Assembly: GCA_910586545.1 (NCBI GenBank)
Contig: CAJUIQ010000008.1
Span: 1-64,000 of the forward strand
Direction of reading: 5' to 3'
DNA: 64,000 nucleotides
DNA from: an uncultured Eubacteriales bacterium
Lineage (GTDB): Bacteria; Bacillota; Clostridia; Oscillospirales; CAG-272
Of this stretch, positions 55,883-63,912 are shown in pieces. The notes under the pieces were generated by a model. It was not told the DNA's origin, searched no databases, and saw nothing but the letters and a program-made list of their open reading frames with translations. Positions within the stretch are counted from its first letter, which is position 1; each line of letters begins with the position of its first letter. A program made the translations under genes and the position numbers.

Positions 55883-56877
55883 TTATCCGCATCCTCCTCA
55901 CTGTATTGTATTTTCTGTTCTGTCAAATATGCCTGCACTCGGGCGCTGGCCGCGCTATCGTTTGGCAATTGCAGAATCATTTGTCCAAACACCTTCCCGC
56001 CAATGCTTTGGGTGTTTGCTCGCAGAATATTCACCGGAGTTCTGCATTCCAAAATCAAATTAGACAGCACCGGAGAGAAAGCAGATTGTCCGTCAAATAC
56101 GAGCCGCAGCAACGGACCATCATCCACCTTCTGCACCGCTTCGTTTTTTGGAAGAATCAAGTCCCGCGCCACTGTCGATTTTGGCGCTAGAAATACGTCC
56201 CGAACGAAGCCGCGTTCTATAATTTGTCCTGCCTCCATAACAGCTACTTTGTTGCAAATTTGTTCTACTACCTTCATTTCGTGGGTGATTACTACAATGG
56301 TAACCCCAAGCTTTTGATTTATATCACGAAGCAATGTCAAAATAGAACGGGTTGTATTGGGATCCAGCGCACTGGTAGCCTCATCGCACAGCAACACCTG
56401 CGGATCGGTTGCCAACGCCCGGGCTATTGCTACCCTCTGCTGCTGTCCGCCGGACAACTGAGAAGGGTAAGCATCTTCACGATCTGCTAGCCCTACCAAC
56501 TCCAAAAGCTGCCGAGCCTTTTCTATTGCCTGTTCCCGCGGGACTTTACTGATCTCCAAGGGATAACAGATATTTTTCAATGTAGTCCGCTGAGACAACA
56601 AATTGAACGACTGAAAAATCATAGACATAGATTTGCGAGCATTCCGAAGCGCCCTGCGATCTAAACCAGCCAAGTCTACCCCGTCAAAGAACACCTGCCC
56701 GGCAGTGGGCCGTTCCAAAAAGTTGATGCATCGCACCAGAGTAGATTTTCCCGCACCGGAAAGACCGATAATCCCGTATATGTCTCCCTTTTCAATGGTC
56801 AAAGACACGTCCCGCACCGCCTCAACAGAACTGCCGGCAGTTTGGAAAGTTTTGCTCACGTTTTTGAGTTCAATCAT
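55876..56877 (-). CDS. metN: Methionine ABC transporter ATP-binding protein MetN
   Basis: A 333-residue ATPase: Walker A GLSGAGKSTLVRCINFLERP, signature LSGGQQQRVAIARAL, Walker B VLLCDEATSALDP and a C-terminal NIL domain (from ~260, LLRLVFDGQSAFSPVLSNL) that senses methionine and inhibits the pump. GGGAGGG lies 8 bp before the ATG. First structural gene after the leader peptide/attenuator. Confidence 0.94.
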   Translation of the reverse strand: MIELKNVSKTFQTAGSSVEAVRDVSLTIEKGDIYGIIGLSGAGKSTLVRCINFLERPTAGQVFFDGVDLAGLDRRALRNARKSMSMIFQSFNLLSQRTTLKNICYPLEISKVPREQAIEKARQLLELVGLADREDAYPSQLSGGQQQRVAIARALATDPQVLLCDEATSALDPNTTRSILTLLRDINQKLGVTIVVITHEMKVVEQICNKVAVMEAGQIIERGFVRDVFLAPKSTVARDLILPKNEAVQKVDDGPLLRLVFDGQSAFSPVLSNLILECRTPVNILRANTQSIGGKVFGQMILQLPNDSAASARVQAYLTEQKIQYSEEDADKC

Positions 56878-56906
56878 TCAATATCCCTCCCTACATGGAA
56901 AAATAT

Positions 56907-57023
56907 AAAAAAAGTCCGGGCGTTTTTAGAAACTCCCGGACACTTTTGTGCAAATATTCTTCTGCCGTCTGTCAAATACAAAGCAACGCAGAAAACGCCC
57001 GCACATCTTTGTGTGTCCGGGAG
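56907..57023 (-). promoter_or_regulatory. Transcription attenuator of the met operon
   Basis: Three segments compete. CTCCCGGACAC in the leader ORF (57013-57023) can pair perfectly with GTGTCCGGGAG (56933-56943); the latter can instead pair with CCCGGAC (56914-56920) to form a terminator followed by seven T (56907-56913). A third option pairs CCCGGACA with TGTGCGGG inside the ORF. This is the classic layout of a leader-peptide attenuator; the direction of the response is inferred. Confidence 0.78.
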
Positions 57024-57082
57024 CTCAGCATTCGACCGCAACGGAAGTTTGCACGCAAAAGCTTTTCAAATAAATCTTTCAT
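56972..57082 (-). CDS. 36-residue leader peptide of the met-cysK operon
   Basis: A short ORF with a strong GGAAGGAGG ribosome site 9 bp before its ATG (57082). It encodes a basic 36-residue peptide with Cys at positions 15 and 35 and Met at 18; the last codons are LLCI and a stop. Segment 2 of the attenuator is inside codons 20-24. Too short to be a stable protein; it most likely reports cysteine (or methionine) charging to the attenuator. Not recognised from a known family with certainty. Confidence 0.72.
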   Translation of the reverse strand: MKDLFEKLLRANFRCGRMLSSRTHKDVRAFSALLCI

Positions 57083-57123
57083 TTTTGTGTGCCTCCTTCC
57101 TGTCTTTCTTTAAGATTGACGAC

Positions 57124-57172
57124 AGTTTAACACGAATTATTAAATTTGTCAAGCTTATTTTAATAATTCGTG
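57124..57172 (-). promoter_or_regulatory. Promoter of the met operon with a 14-14-14 inverted repeat operator
   Basis: TTGACA (57147-57152), 17 bp, TAAACT (57124-57129), reading leftward. The exact inverted repeat CACGAATTATTAAA (57131-57144) and TTTAATAATTCGTG (57159-57172) are separated by 14 bp that hold the -35. The right arm (in transcript direction) covers the promoter spacer, so the site is an operator of a dimeric regulator. Confidence 0.75.
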
Positions 57173-57205
57173 AAAAAAATCCACTTCAAAAATGCGCGAA
57201 TAACA

Positions 57206-58165
57206 TCATAAAAATAGAGTTTTGCTCGATTTATCGGTGTTTTTGGCGTATTGTATCTCTACAGTATATTTATAATCCAAACGAATCGGCCCATAGGAAA
57301 GTTTCGATTGACGCAAGCCCTCCAGCCCTAAATCCTCTTCCCGATTTACATAAAGCGCCGCGCCGGCAATACTTCTCTGAAAATCCCGGGACAGCACCTG
57401 AAAAGCCCCCGCCCTTTCCTTATCCGCTTTTTCCACATGCACAAACACAGTATCTTTATATACTTCCCCAATTGTAAATCCACAGATTTCTCCTTCTGTC
57501 CGCAGCAGCATACCCTGCATGCCGTAAAAATCAGGCGCCTGCAAAATTCTGCACACAGCCGGAAACTCCAGACCATCCACTGGAGAAGTATCGGAATTAC
57601 GAAGCGCATATTTTTGAAAATATGCTAATACCTGCGGCGCATTTTTCTCATAAATCGCCTCACAAGTATATTCCGGATTTTCCCGTACAAACCGATTGAT
57701 CAAATTTTTTTGTCTGTGATGCTTTCTGCCTGTTGGATTTTCAAAATCTCTTTTCAAATAAATATAATCCGCCCAGGCCCGCTCTGCGCGCAAGCTGTTT
57801 TCTATAATGTGTTCTCGCTCAAAGACTTCTTCCACTATTCCGACACATTCCTGGGGAACGACAGACAATTTCCCGCTGCCTTTTTCCTGTATATGTTCCC
57901 GCAAGGCTGACAGCGCCTCCTTATCGTCTGGACCAAGAGGATATAAATAACTGCGCGGCGATCCCACATCAAAGACCGCGCTAAAATATAAGTTGTTTCC
58001 CAAAAATGCATATTCCATATCATATGCCTGGTGCCACATCTTTATTGTCCCTGGCGCATAGTCGCAAATCCGATGCGCACCTGAATAAATCCAGTTTGCG
58101 TATTCCCTGTAATATGCATCTATTTGGATGAAATCCCGTTCTGTAACCTTTCGAAAATGCAACAT
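57206..58165 (-). CDS. DUF2156 (PG lysyltransferase-like GNAT) protein
   Basis: A 319-residue soluble protein of the DUF2156 family, the GNAT-like catalytic half of MprF-type lysyl-phosphatidylglycerol synthases, without the membrane half. Segments seen are MLHFRKVTERDFIQID, HHRQKNLINRFVREN and GFTIGEVYKDTVFVHVEKAD. The reaction is unknown; these soluble members may use other acyl or aminoacyl acceptors. It is divergent from spo0A. Confidence 0.82.
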   Translation of the reverse strand: MLHFRKVTERDFIQIDAYYREYANWIYSGAHRICDYAPGTIKMWHQAYDMEYAFLGNNLYFSAVFDVGSPRSYLYPLGPDDKEALSALREHIQEKGSGKLSVVPQECVGIVEEVFEREHIIENSLRAERAWADYIYLKRDFENPTGRKHHRQKNLINRFVRENPEYTCEAIYEKNAPQVLAYFQKYALRNSDTSPVDGLEFPAVCRILQAPDFYGMQGMLLRTEGEICGFTIGEVYKDTVFVHVEKADKERAGAFQVLSRDFQRSIAGAALYVNREEDLGLEGLRQSKLSYGPIRLDYKYTVEIQYAKNTDKSSKTLFL

Positions 58166-58241
58166 ATAATTGTACGCTCCTGCCTACGACTTTTCTCGCT
58201 ATTTATTGATTTTTGGGCGCAAAAATAAAGCTTGGCAAATA

Positions 58242-58340
58242 TTACCAATTTATTTCCGGCAATTTTGTTAAAAATTTTACATGGTAAATACTTGCAATAA
58301 TTTCCAAATTGTGGTAAAATCCAATTACCATAAATTACCA
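58242..58340. promoter_or_regulatory. Cluster of five TTACCA/TGGTAA motifs upstream of spo0A
   Basis: TTACCA at 58242, 58325 and 58335, TGGTAA at 58282 and 58312. The pair TGTGGTAA (58310-58317) and TTACCACA (58335-58342) is an exact 8-bp inverted repeat flanking the transcription start. This does not match the 0A box (TGTCGAA). Confidence 0.5.
58292..58320 (+). promoter_or_regulatory. Promoter of spo0A
   Basis: TTGCAA (58292-58297), 17 bp, TAAAAT (58315-58320). The -10 overlaps the second TGGTAA motif. A sigma-H box is not obvious. Confidence 0.55.
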
Positions 58341-58358
58341 CATACGGAGAAGATAACC

Positions 58359-59135
58359 ATGGACAAGATGAAAATTTTAGTTGCAGATGAAAACACTGAG
58401 AGCAGAAGAATGTGCAAAGAAGCACTAATGCGTGCCGGAATCCGTTTTGTTGATGAAGCCTCAAACGGAGAAGAAGCACTGACCTACATAAACCGCAACC
58501 ATCCTGATGTTGTCATTGCCGACGTATGGCTGTCCCGTCTGGACGGGATTGGATTAATCCGGCAGACAATGTCCCTTCATTTCGGCCAGGATAGAGCTCC
58601 CGCATTTATTATTGCATCCCTTGTTACCAATCAAAATATTTTTGTAGAAGCTGCCAAAGCTGGCGCAGCTCTCTGCCTGCCTAAACCTCTGGATTATACA
58701 AGCTTGTCCGAGCATGTAACGTCTATTTACCGCGGCAGAGCAGACGGGTCCATCTCCGTAGGCTCCATCAGCACGACTCCTCCGGATATTGAAGCGCAGG
58801 TGACGAAAATCATTCATCAAATTGGCGTGCCCGCACATATTAAAGGCTACCAGTACCTACGTACAGCCATTCTTCTCACCATCAGCGACAGCGATATCAT
58901 CAACTCTGTAACAAAAGTGCTCTACCCCTCTGTTGCGAAGAAATATTCCACCACAACATCCAGAGTAGAGCGGGCAATCCGTCATGCCATTGAGGTGGCA
59001 TGGGACAGAGGAGATATTGATACGCTCAATTCTTATTTCGGCTACACCATTCAAAACAATCGCGGTAAGCCGACTAACAGTGAATTTATTGCAATGATTG
59101 CAGACAACCTTCGGTTAAAATATAAGATTCATTAA
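58359..59135 (+). CDS. spo0A: Sporulation transcription factor Spo0A
   Basis: A 258-residue response regulator. The receiver has [17 protein letters not shown] at the start, phospho-acceptor Asp55 in [14 protein letters not shown] and Lys in CLPKPLD; the effector domain ends with [18 protein letters not shown] and [20 protein letters not shown], nearly identical to Bacillus Spo0A. Master regulator of sporulation. ATG 58359 has GGAGA 8 bp upstream. Its stop overlaps the stop of the convergent metallo-beta-lactamase gene by 4 bp, with no terminator between. Confidence 0.95.
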   Translation: MDKMKILVADENTESRRMCKEALMRAGIRFVDEASNGEEALTYINRNHPDVVIADVWLSRLDGIGLIRQTMSLHFGQDRAPAFIIASLVTNQNIFVEAAKAGAALCLPKPLDYTSLSEHVTSIYRGRADGSISVGSISTTPPDIEAQVTKIIHQIGVPAHIKGYQYLRTAILLTISDSDIINSVTKVLYPSVAKKYSTTTSRVERAIRHAIEVAWDRGDIDTLNSYFGYTIQNNRGKPTNSEFIAMIADNLRLKYKIH

Positions 59136-60013
59136 TCCTGTGCCAACCACAGCTCCTCCCCGTCTGTCGCAAAAACGATACTTCCCATTTCATCGGTGCG
59201 CAGCACGGGGATGCCAAGCTCGCTGGCCCGTTCCAGCGTTTGCTGGTGGGGATGGCCATATGAATTATTTAGTCCACAGGAAGCAATGCCCCACTTTGGA
59301 CTGACTACCGCAAGAAATTCGGGTGTTGAGGATGTGTGCGATCCGTGATGGCCGAATTTTAATATATCCGCTTTCAATTCTCCAGCGGTATATGTCTCCA
59401 GCATCAAGCCCTCGGAACGACTCTCTGCATCCCCTGTGAGGATCAAAGAAGCCTCTCCATATTCTACCCGTGTTACTATACTATATTCATTAAAATCACC
59501 AAAATCCGCAAGCGGCGCCAAAATCTGCAGTTTAATCCCGTCGGCATTATATGTATTGCCGACCTGCGCCTCAATAACACGTACACCACTGTCCTCGATC
59601 ACGTCAATGAGGCGTGAAAACGTCACTACATCATTGGACGCATCCGTCATAATTACATTTTCTACCTGCAGATTATTGATAATTTTTACAGCCCCGCCGA
59701 TATGATCTTCATGGGGATGTGTCAAAATCATATAATCTAAAGAATCCGTATAGCCTCGAATATATTGAGCAGTCTCCTCTGCAGAGGCCGTGGGACCCGC
59801 GTCAACAAGCACGGCCGCGTCATCTGTAAGAATCAGCGTGCTGTCTCCCTGGCCCACATCGATAAAATGAATCTCGCATTCTGCGGAAAGCTGACGCACA
59901 CCTCCCCGGATCCAAACATCCCATACAAATATAGCGGCAACAATAATAAAAACAGCCGTCGCCAAAGGAGCGGCGGCCTTTTTTATTGTTTTGTTACCGG
60001 ATCTGCGTTTCAT
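59132..60013 (-). CDS. ComEC/Rec2-like metallo-beta-lactamase protein
   Basis: A 293-residue protein: basic tail and one membrane helix (~12-34), then an extracellular metallo-beta-lactamase domain: [34 protein letters not shown] (HxHxDH), [13 protein letters not shown] and [12 protein letters not shown]. It resembles the C-terminal nuclease domain of the competence protein ComEC but lacks the channel part. It may hydrolyse DNA or another phosphodiester outside the cell. ATG 60013 with AAGGAG upstream. Confidence 0.85.
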   Translation of the reverse strand: MKRRSGNKTIKKAAAPLATAVFIIVAAIFVWDVWIRGGVRQLSAECEIHFIDVGQGDSTLILTDDAAVLVDAGPTASAEETAQYIRGYTDSLDYMILTHPHEDHIGGAVKIINNLQVENVIMTDASNDVVTFSRLIDVIEDSGVRVIEAQVGNTYNADGIKLQILAPLADFGDFNEYSIVTRVEYGEASLILTGDAESRSEGLMLETYTAGELKADILKFGHHGSHTSSTPEFLAVVSPKWGIASCGLNNSYGHPHQQTLERASELGIPVLRTDEMGSIVFATDGEELWLAQD

Positions 60014-60494
60014 AGATATCCAACTCCTTTTCTGCAGGCACATCGCAAAGCAGCAGCGCATAAAAAATACGGCACAACTTTATCCCGGGAATGCACAAGA
60101 AAAACCATACGATAGAATACAACAGTGAAATTTGTCCAAACAAGTGAAACCGCAAAGAAGAATAGTCCCATACGTGCCATCCCAGCAGCAAGTTGACAAT
60201 ACTTCCCGCAGTAAATTCCAGCGCGGTAATCAGCAAGCTTCCTTCCAAACACAGAAGAAGCAGCGGCTGTTTTTGTCCCTTAATACTAATGAGAAAAAGG
60301 CCAAGAAAGCAAGCCCCTCCCGTAATGCCCATCGTCCAATGGGTATACCCGCGAAACAGCGCTTCCAAAAAGCAATAATAGATTCCGCCAAATATAAAGA
60401 TAAGCATATATGCCCATACGGGCAAAGCACGCTCAGCATATCTTACTGTTGACGCCCCACTCGAAGTCTGCGACGCTTTCGTGGATGATGTCAT
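59994..60494 (-). CDS. CmpB-type (PF06541) membrane protein
   Basis: About 166 residues with four to five membrane helices and the conserved segments IFGGIYYCFLEALFRGYTHW, TMGITGGACFLGLFL and LEGSLLITALEFTAGSIVN. This family is annotated as 'putative ABC transporter permease, type IV' but has no proven function. Overlaps the next gene by 20 bp. The frame can extend to 60542, but a promoter (-10 at 60514-60519) lies there, so ATG 60494 (MTSSTKAS) is used. Confidence 0.78.
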   Translation of the reverse strand: MTSSTKASQTSSGASTVRYAERALPVWAYMLIFIFGGIYYCFLEALFRGYTHWTMGITGGACFLGLFLISIKGQKQPLLLLCLEGSLLITALEFTAGSIVNLLLGWHVWDYSSLRFHLFGQISLLYSIVWFFLCIPGIKLCRIFYALLLCDVPAEKELDIYETQIR

Positions 60495-60513
60495 CAACGC
60501 CTGCTTTGCAGCT

Positions 60514-60542
60514 ATTATATCATATTGTTTCCATTTTTTCAA
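60514..60542 (-). promoter_or_regulatory. Promoter of the CmpB-type/ComEC-like pair
   Basis: TTGAAA (60537-60542), 17 bp, TATAAT (60514-60519), reading leftward. The following GATATAATAGCTGCAAAGC resembles the repeat at 34403. Confidence 0.65.
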
Positions 60543-60547
60543 ATATA

Positions 60548-60582
60548 ATCACCCTTATATGGTTTTTCCATACAAGGGTGAT
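60548..60582. repeat. Inverted repeat after the GHL10 gene, possible terminator
   Basis: ATCACCCTTATATGG and CCATACAAGGGTGAT around TTTTT form a stem with one mismatch, just after the leftward GHL10 stop. There is no clear U-run on either side, so termination is uncertain. Confidence 0.45.
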
Positions 60583-60598
60583 ATATACCTGTTAAAAT

Positions 60599-61909
60599 TT
60601 ACGCGGGCGTCTTTTCGTTTTCTCCTGTATCGGACGTATCATCCGTCTCAGGAGATTTCGTAAACAGCTCTTTTACTTCGTCTGCGATTCCATTTGTATT
60701 TTCGCTAAGCTCTTCATAACCGTAGAAAAGACTTCCTCCATATTTGTCTTTTTCTCTTGCATACGCCACTTGCTCAGCCATGATTCCCTGCGGATTTTCC
60801 CAATCCGTTTCATAGCGATACGCGGCGTGACAAACCAGGAGACGCACATCCGTATCCTTTACCTGATCTGCCCACCAATCGCATAAAATATCATACGGCG
60901 CTGCGCTATCCACGGTGCGCCAATAAATTTGAGGCGCAATATAATCAATATAGCCTCCCTGAATCCACGCCAGTGTGTCGCAATAAATATCTGAGTAGGA
61001 CTGCGCGCCTCTCGTCTCGCTTCCGCTTTCTCCGCCATACCCGTTTTTCCAAATTCCAAAAGGAGCCACGCCGAACAAACAATCCTTATCCGCCTCTTTT
61101 ACCGTATCATAAACCAGACGGATCAAACTGTTTACATTGTCCCGGCGCCAGTCTCCCATATCCTCGTAGCCTTCTCCATATTCTGAAAAAGTCTGTGCAT
61201 CGGCAAACACCGCGATACTGCTTTCTCCATTTTCTCCGGCAACCGTTTTGGGGTAGGGATAAAAATAATCGTCAAATACAATTCCCGCTACATCATAGTT
61301 TTCCACAATTTCCTTTACGCCTGCGGCAATCAGCTCCCGCACCTGGGGAACACCGCAATCGAAATATAGCTTTCCGTCGGCGTATTCCACTACCCATTCC
61401 GGATGCAGTACAGCAGGGTGATTCTCCGGCAGCGTATCTTTGTTGGATACACCACCCCCGGTCACACGTAAGGGGTTAATCCAGGCATGGACGGATATCC
61501 CTGCCTCCCGCGCAGTATCAATCATATACTCCAATGCGTCCAGCGTTAGTTCTCTAGACTGTGACAAATACGCGGATACCGGAAAAAGCTGCGAATCGTA
61601 CAATGCGTCGGCGCAGGGTCGCACCTGAAAGTATATCGTGTTCAACCCAAGCGCCTGCGTATTTTCTACAATTGCATCAATTTCTTTTTGCAACGCGTCC
61701 GCATCCATGTCGGTACTGCTTGGAAAATCAATATTGGTTACAGAGGCGATCCAAACGCCGGCAATGTCCTCCTGTACGGCGTCTGCAACTTTCCCGGGAG
61801 CCTTGTCTGATGTAAACAGAACAAGTACGATTGCCAGGGAAAAAACCAGAACAAAAGCAGCGCATATGGAAGTTACAACGATAAATGTTTTCCGATCCAT
61901 TTTGCTCAT
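60599..61909 (-). CDS. GHL10-family (DUF187) secreted glycoside hydrolase
   Basis: A 436-residue protein with a basic N-terminus and one membrane helix (~8-32) and a TIM-barrel-like domain resembling 'family 10 glycosylhydrolase' (GHL10/DUF187): GVWIASVTNIDFPS, LNTIYFQVRPCADALYDS, HAWINPLRV, DVAGIVFDDYFYPYP and IDYIAPQIYWR. The family acts on unknown polysaccharides outside the cell. ATG 61909 (MSKMDRK) has AAAGGA upstream; an extension to 61969 is rejected because it runs into the leader. Confidence 0.85.
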   Translation of the reverse strand: MSKMDRKTFIVVTSICAAFVLVFSLAIVLVLFTSDKAPGKVADAVQEDIAGVWIASVTNIDFPSSTDMDADALQKEIDAIVENTQALGLNTIYFQVRPCADALYDSQLFPVSAYLSQSRELTLDALEYMIDTAREAGISVHAWINPLRVTGGGVSNKDTLPENHPAVLHPEWVVEYADGKLYFDCGVPQVRELIAAGVKEIVENYDVAGIVFDDYFYPYPKTVAGENGESSIAVFADAQTFSEYGEGYEDMGDWRRDNVNSLIRLVYDTVKEADKDCLFGVAPFGIWKNGYGGESGSETRGAQSYSDIYCDTLAWIQGGYIDYIAPQIYWRTVDSAAPYDILCDWWADQVKDTDVRLLVCHAAYRYETDWENPQGIMAEQVAYAREKDKYGGSLFYGYEELSENTNGIADEVKELFTKSPETDDTSDTGENEKTPA

Positions 61910-62027
61910 AGTATCAAGGTTCCTTTCTTTTGTTTCTTCCACAAAGCCATAGAGCAGCTTCTGGATCATTATACTTGTCCTATGAAAAAATTATGCCTAA
62001 CTTATCTGAAAAATATTATACTTCTTT

Positions 62028-62056
62028 ATTCTACAAAAAATCCTGGTTTTTGTCAA
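62028..62056 (-). promoter_or_regulatory. Promoter of the GHL10 gene
   Basis: TTGACA (62051-62056), 17 bp, TAGAAT (62028-62033), reading leftward. Confidence 0.65.
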
Positions 62057-62090
62057 TATAAGGTAGCCATCACATTTTTGACGAATACAG

Positions 62091-62125
62091 AAAATCCCCC
62101 TGCTGGATACCAGCAGGGGGATTTT
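62091..62125 (-). terminator. Terminator after the GGGtGRT gene
   Basis: AAAATCCCCCTGCTGG and CCAGCAGGGGGATTTT around ATA, followed by TTTTC on the minus strand. Confidence 0.85.
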
Positions 62126-62133
62126 GCTTAATT

Positions 62134-63132
62134 TTACTTACAAGCTTCCTCAACAGCAACGGCTACAGCAACAGTAGCACCGACCATGGGGTTGTTGCCC
62201 ATGCCGATGAGGCCCATCATTTCTACATGAGCCGGAACAGAAGAAGAACCTGCAAACTGCGCGTCAGAATGCATACGGCCCATCGTGTCTGTCATTCCAT
62301 AGCTTGCAGGACCTGCAGCCATGTTGTCCGGATGTAGAGTACGGCCTGTGCCGCCGCCGGAAGCAACGGAGAAATAGGACTGGCCATTTTCCACACACCA
62401 TTTCTTATATGTACCCGCTACAGGATGCTGGAAGCGGGTGGGGTTGGTGGAGTTACCGGTAATGGAAACGCCAACCTTTTCCAGCTTCATAATTGCAACG
62501 CCTTCCGGCACATTGTCAGCACCGTAGCATTTTACGTCAGCACGGGGGCCATCGGAATACGGCGTTTCGCTGATCACCTTCACCTGCTCGGTGTAAGGAT
62601 CAAATTCTGTCTTTACATAAGTAAAGCCGTTGATTCTGGAAATGATGAACGCAGCGTCTTTGCCAAGACCGTTCAAGATAACCCGCAGGGGCTTTTTACG
62701 TACTTTATTGGCGTTCAGTGCAATTTTAATAGCGCCTTCCGCAGCAGCAAAAGACTCATGACCAGCCAGGAAGCAGAAGCAGTCCGTTTCTTCGGAAAGG
62801 AGCATAGCGCCCAGATTTCCGTGGCCCAGTCCTACCTTACGGTTTTCCGCAACACTGCCGGGAATACAAAATGCCTGCAGACCAATACCAATAGCCGCCG
62901 CAGCGTCAGAAGCTTTCGTGCAACCTTTTTTCAGAGCGATAGCAGCGCCTACAGTATACGCCCATACAGCATTTTCAAAACAAATGGGCTGTGTTTCACG
63001 TACGATCTTGTCGCAGTCAATCCCCTTTGCCAGTGTGATATCTTTGCACTCCTCAATAGAGGAAATGCCATATTCGGCCAGGATGGGGGTAATTTTGTCT
63101 ATTCTTCTTTCGTAACTTTCAAACAATGCCAT
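62134..63132 (-). CDS. GGGtGRT protein
   Basis: A 332-residue protein with the family-naming sequence SVASGGGTGRTLHPDN and a strongly conserved C-terminal half (YGMTDTMGRMHSDAQFAGSS, IGMGNNPMVGATVAVA), plus LGHGNLGAMLLSEETDC earlier with several Cys. Known from Clostridia and other anaerobes but of unknown function. It is always near the NifU-like gene here directly upstream, so an Fe-S or metal-linked role is likely. No signal peptide. Confidence 0.82.
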   Translation of the reverse strand: MALFESYERRIDKITPILAEYGISSIEECKDITLAKGIDCDKIVRETQPICFENAVWAYTVGAAIALKKGCTKASDAAAAIGIGLQAFCIPGSVAENRKVGLGHGNLGAMLLSEETDCFCFLAGHESFAAAEGAIKIALNANKVRKKPLRVILNGLGKDAAFIISRINGFTYVKTEFDPYTEQVKVISETPYSDGPRADVKCYGADNVPEGVAIMKLEKVGVSITGNSTNPTRFQHPVAGTYKKWCVENGQSYFSVASGGGTGRTLHPDNMAAGPASYGMTDTMGRMHSDAQFAGSSSVPAHVEMMGLIGMGNNPMVGATVAVAVAVEEACK

Positions 63133-63146
63133 AATGTTTCCCCTCC

Positions 63147-63845
63147 TTACTGCTTGCGCGGATCAATATACTTGACCGCGTCAGCAAATCTGCCGTATGT
63201 ACCAATAGACTTTTCATAAGCCTCTGCAGGGCCGTCGCCCTTTTTGATAAAGTCTGTCATCTTGCCCAGAGAAACAAACTCGTATCCAATTACCTGATCG
63301 TCTTTATCCAGCGCCATACGGGTTACATACCCTTCCGCCATTTCCAGGTAACGTACGCCTTTGGCCTGTGTGCCATACATGGTTCCCACCTGAGAACGAG
63401 CGCCCTTGCCCAAATCTTCCAATCCGGCGCCTACCGGCAGTCCGTTTTCGGAGAATGCAGACTGGGTACGGCCGTAAGCGATCTGCAGGAACAGCTCCCG
63501 CATTGCAGTATTGATGGCATCACATACAAGGTCTGTATTCAGCGCCTCCAGCAAAGTTTTGCCGGGAAGGATTTCAGCAGCCATTGCTGCGGAGTGAGTC
63601 ATACCGGAACAGCCGATGGTCTCCACCAAGGCTTCCTCAATTACGCCGTCTTTTACGTTCAGCGTCAATTTGCAGGCGCCCTGCTGGGGTGCACACCAGC
63701 CCACACCATGGGTGAGGCCGGAGATGTCTGTGATTTGTTTTGTTTGTACCCATTTCCCTTCTTCAGGCAAGGGAGAAGGACCGTGGTTCGGTCCCTGGGC
63801 AACGCAGCACATGTTAGAAACTTCTTCAGAATATGCGATGCTCAT
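63147..63845 (-). CDS. NifU-like iron-sulfur cluster assembly scaffold
   Basis: A 232-residue protein with a NifU/IscU-type N-terminal region: CVAQGPNHGPSPLPEEGKW, GWCAPQQGACKLTLNVKDG and IGCSGMTHSAAMAAEIL, with conserved Cys for cluster assembly. The C-terminal ~100 residues are an extra domain. GGAGA lies 8 bp before ATG 63845. Precedes and is co-transcribed with the GGGtGRT gene, 14 bp apart. Confidence 0.8.
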   Translation of the reverse strand: MSIAYSEEVSNMCCVAQGPNHGPSPLPEEGKWVQTKQITDISGLTHGVGWCAPQQGACKLTLNVKDGVIEEALVETIGCSGMTHSAAMAAEILPGKTLLEALNTDLVCDAINTAMRELFLQIAYGRTQSAFSENGLPVGAGLEDLGKGARSQVGTMYGTQAKGVRYLEMAEGYVTRMALDKDDQVIGYEFVSLGKMTDFIKKGDGPAEAYEKSIGTYGRFADAVKYIDPRKQ

Positions 63846-63883
63846 AGGTTTATCTCCTTTAAGTTTATTTTTCAACAAATATC

Positions 63884-63912
63884 ATTATAAATCTTTTTTC
63901 TCCGTTTTTCAA
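63884..63912 (-). promoter_or_regulatory. Promoter of the NifU-like/GGGtGRT pair
   Basis: TTGAAA (63907-63912), 17 bp, TATAAT (63884-63889), reading leftward. To the right (63913-64000) I see no gene. Confidence 0.65.

Noticed and set aside
56878..57205. SAM riboswitch or T-box in front of metN
   Set aside because: No T-box motif (AGGGUGGnACCGCG) or SAM-I core; the region is instead a leader ORF with an attenuator.
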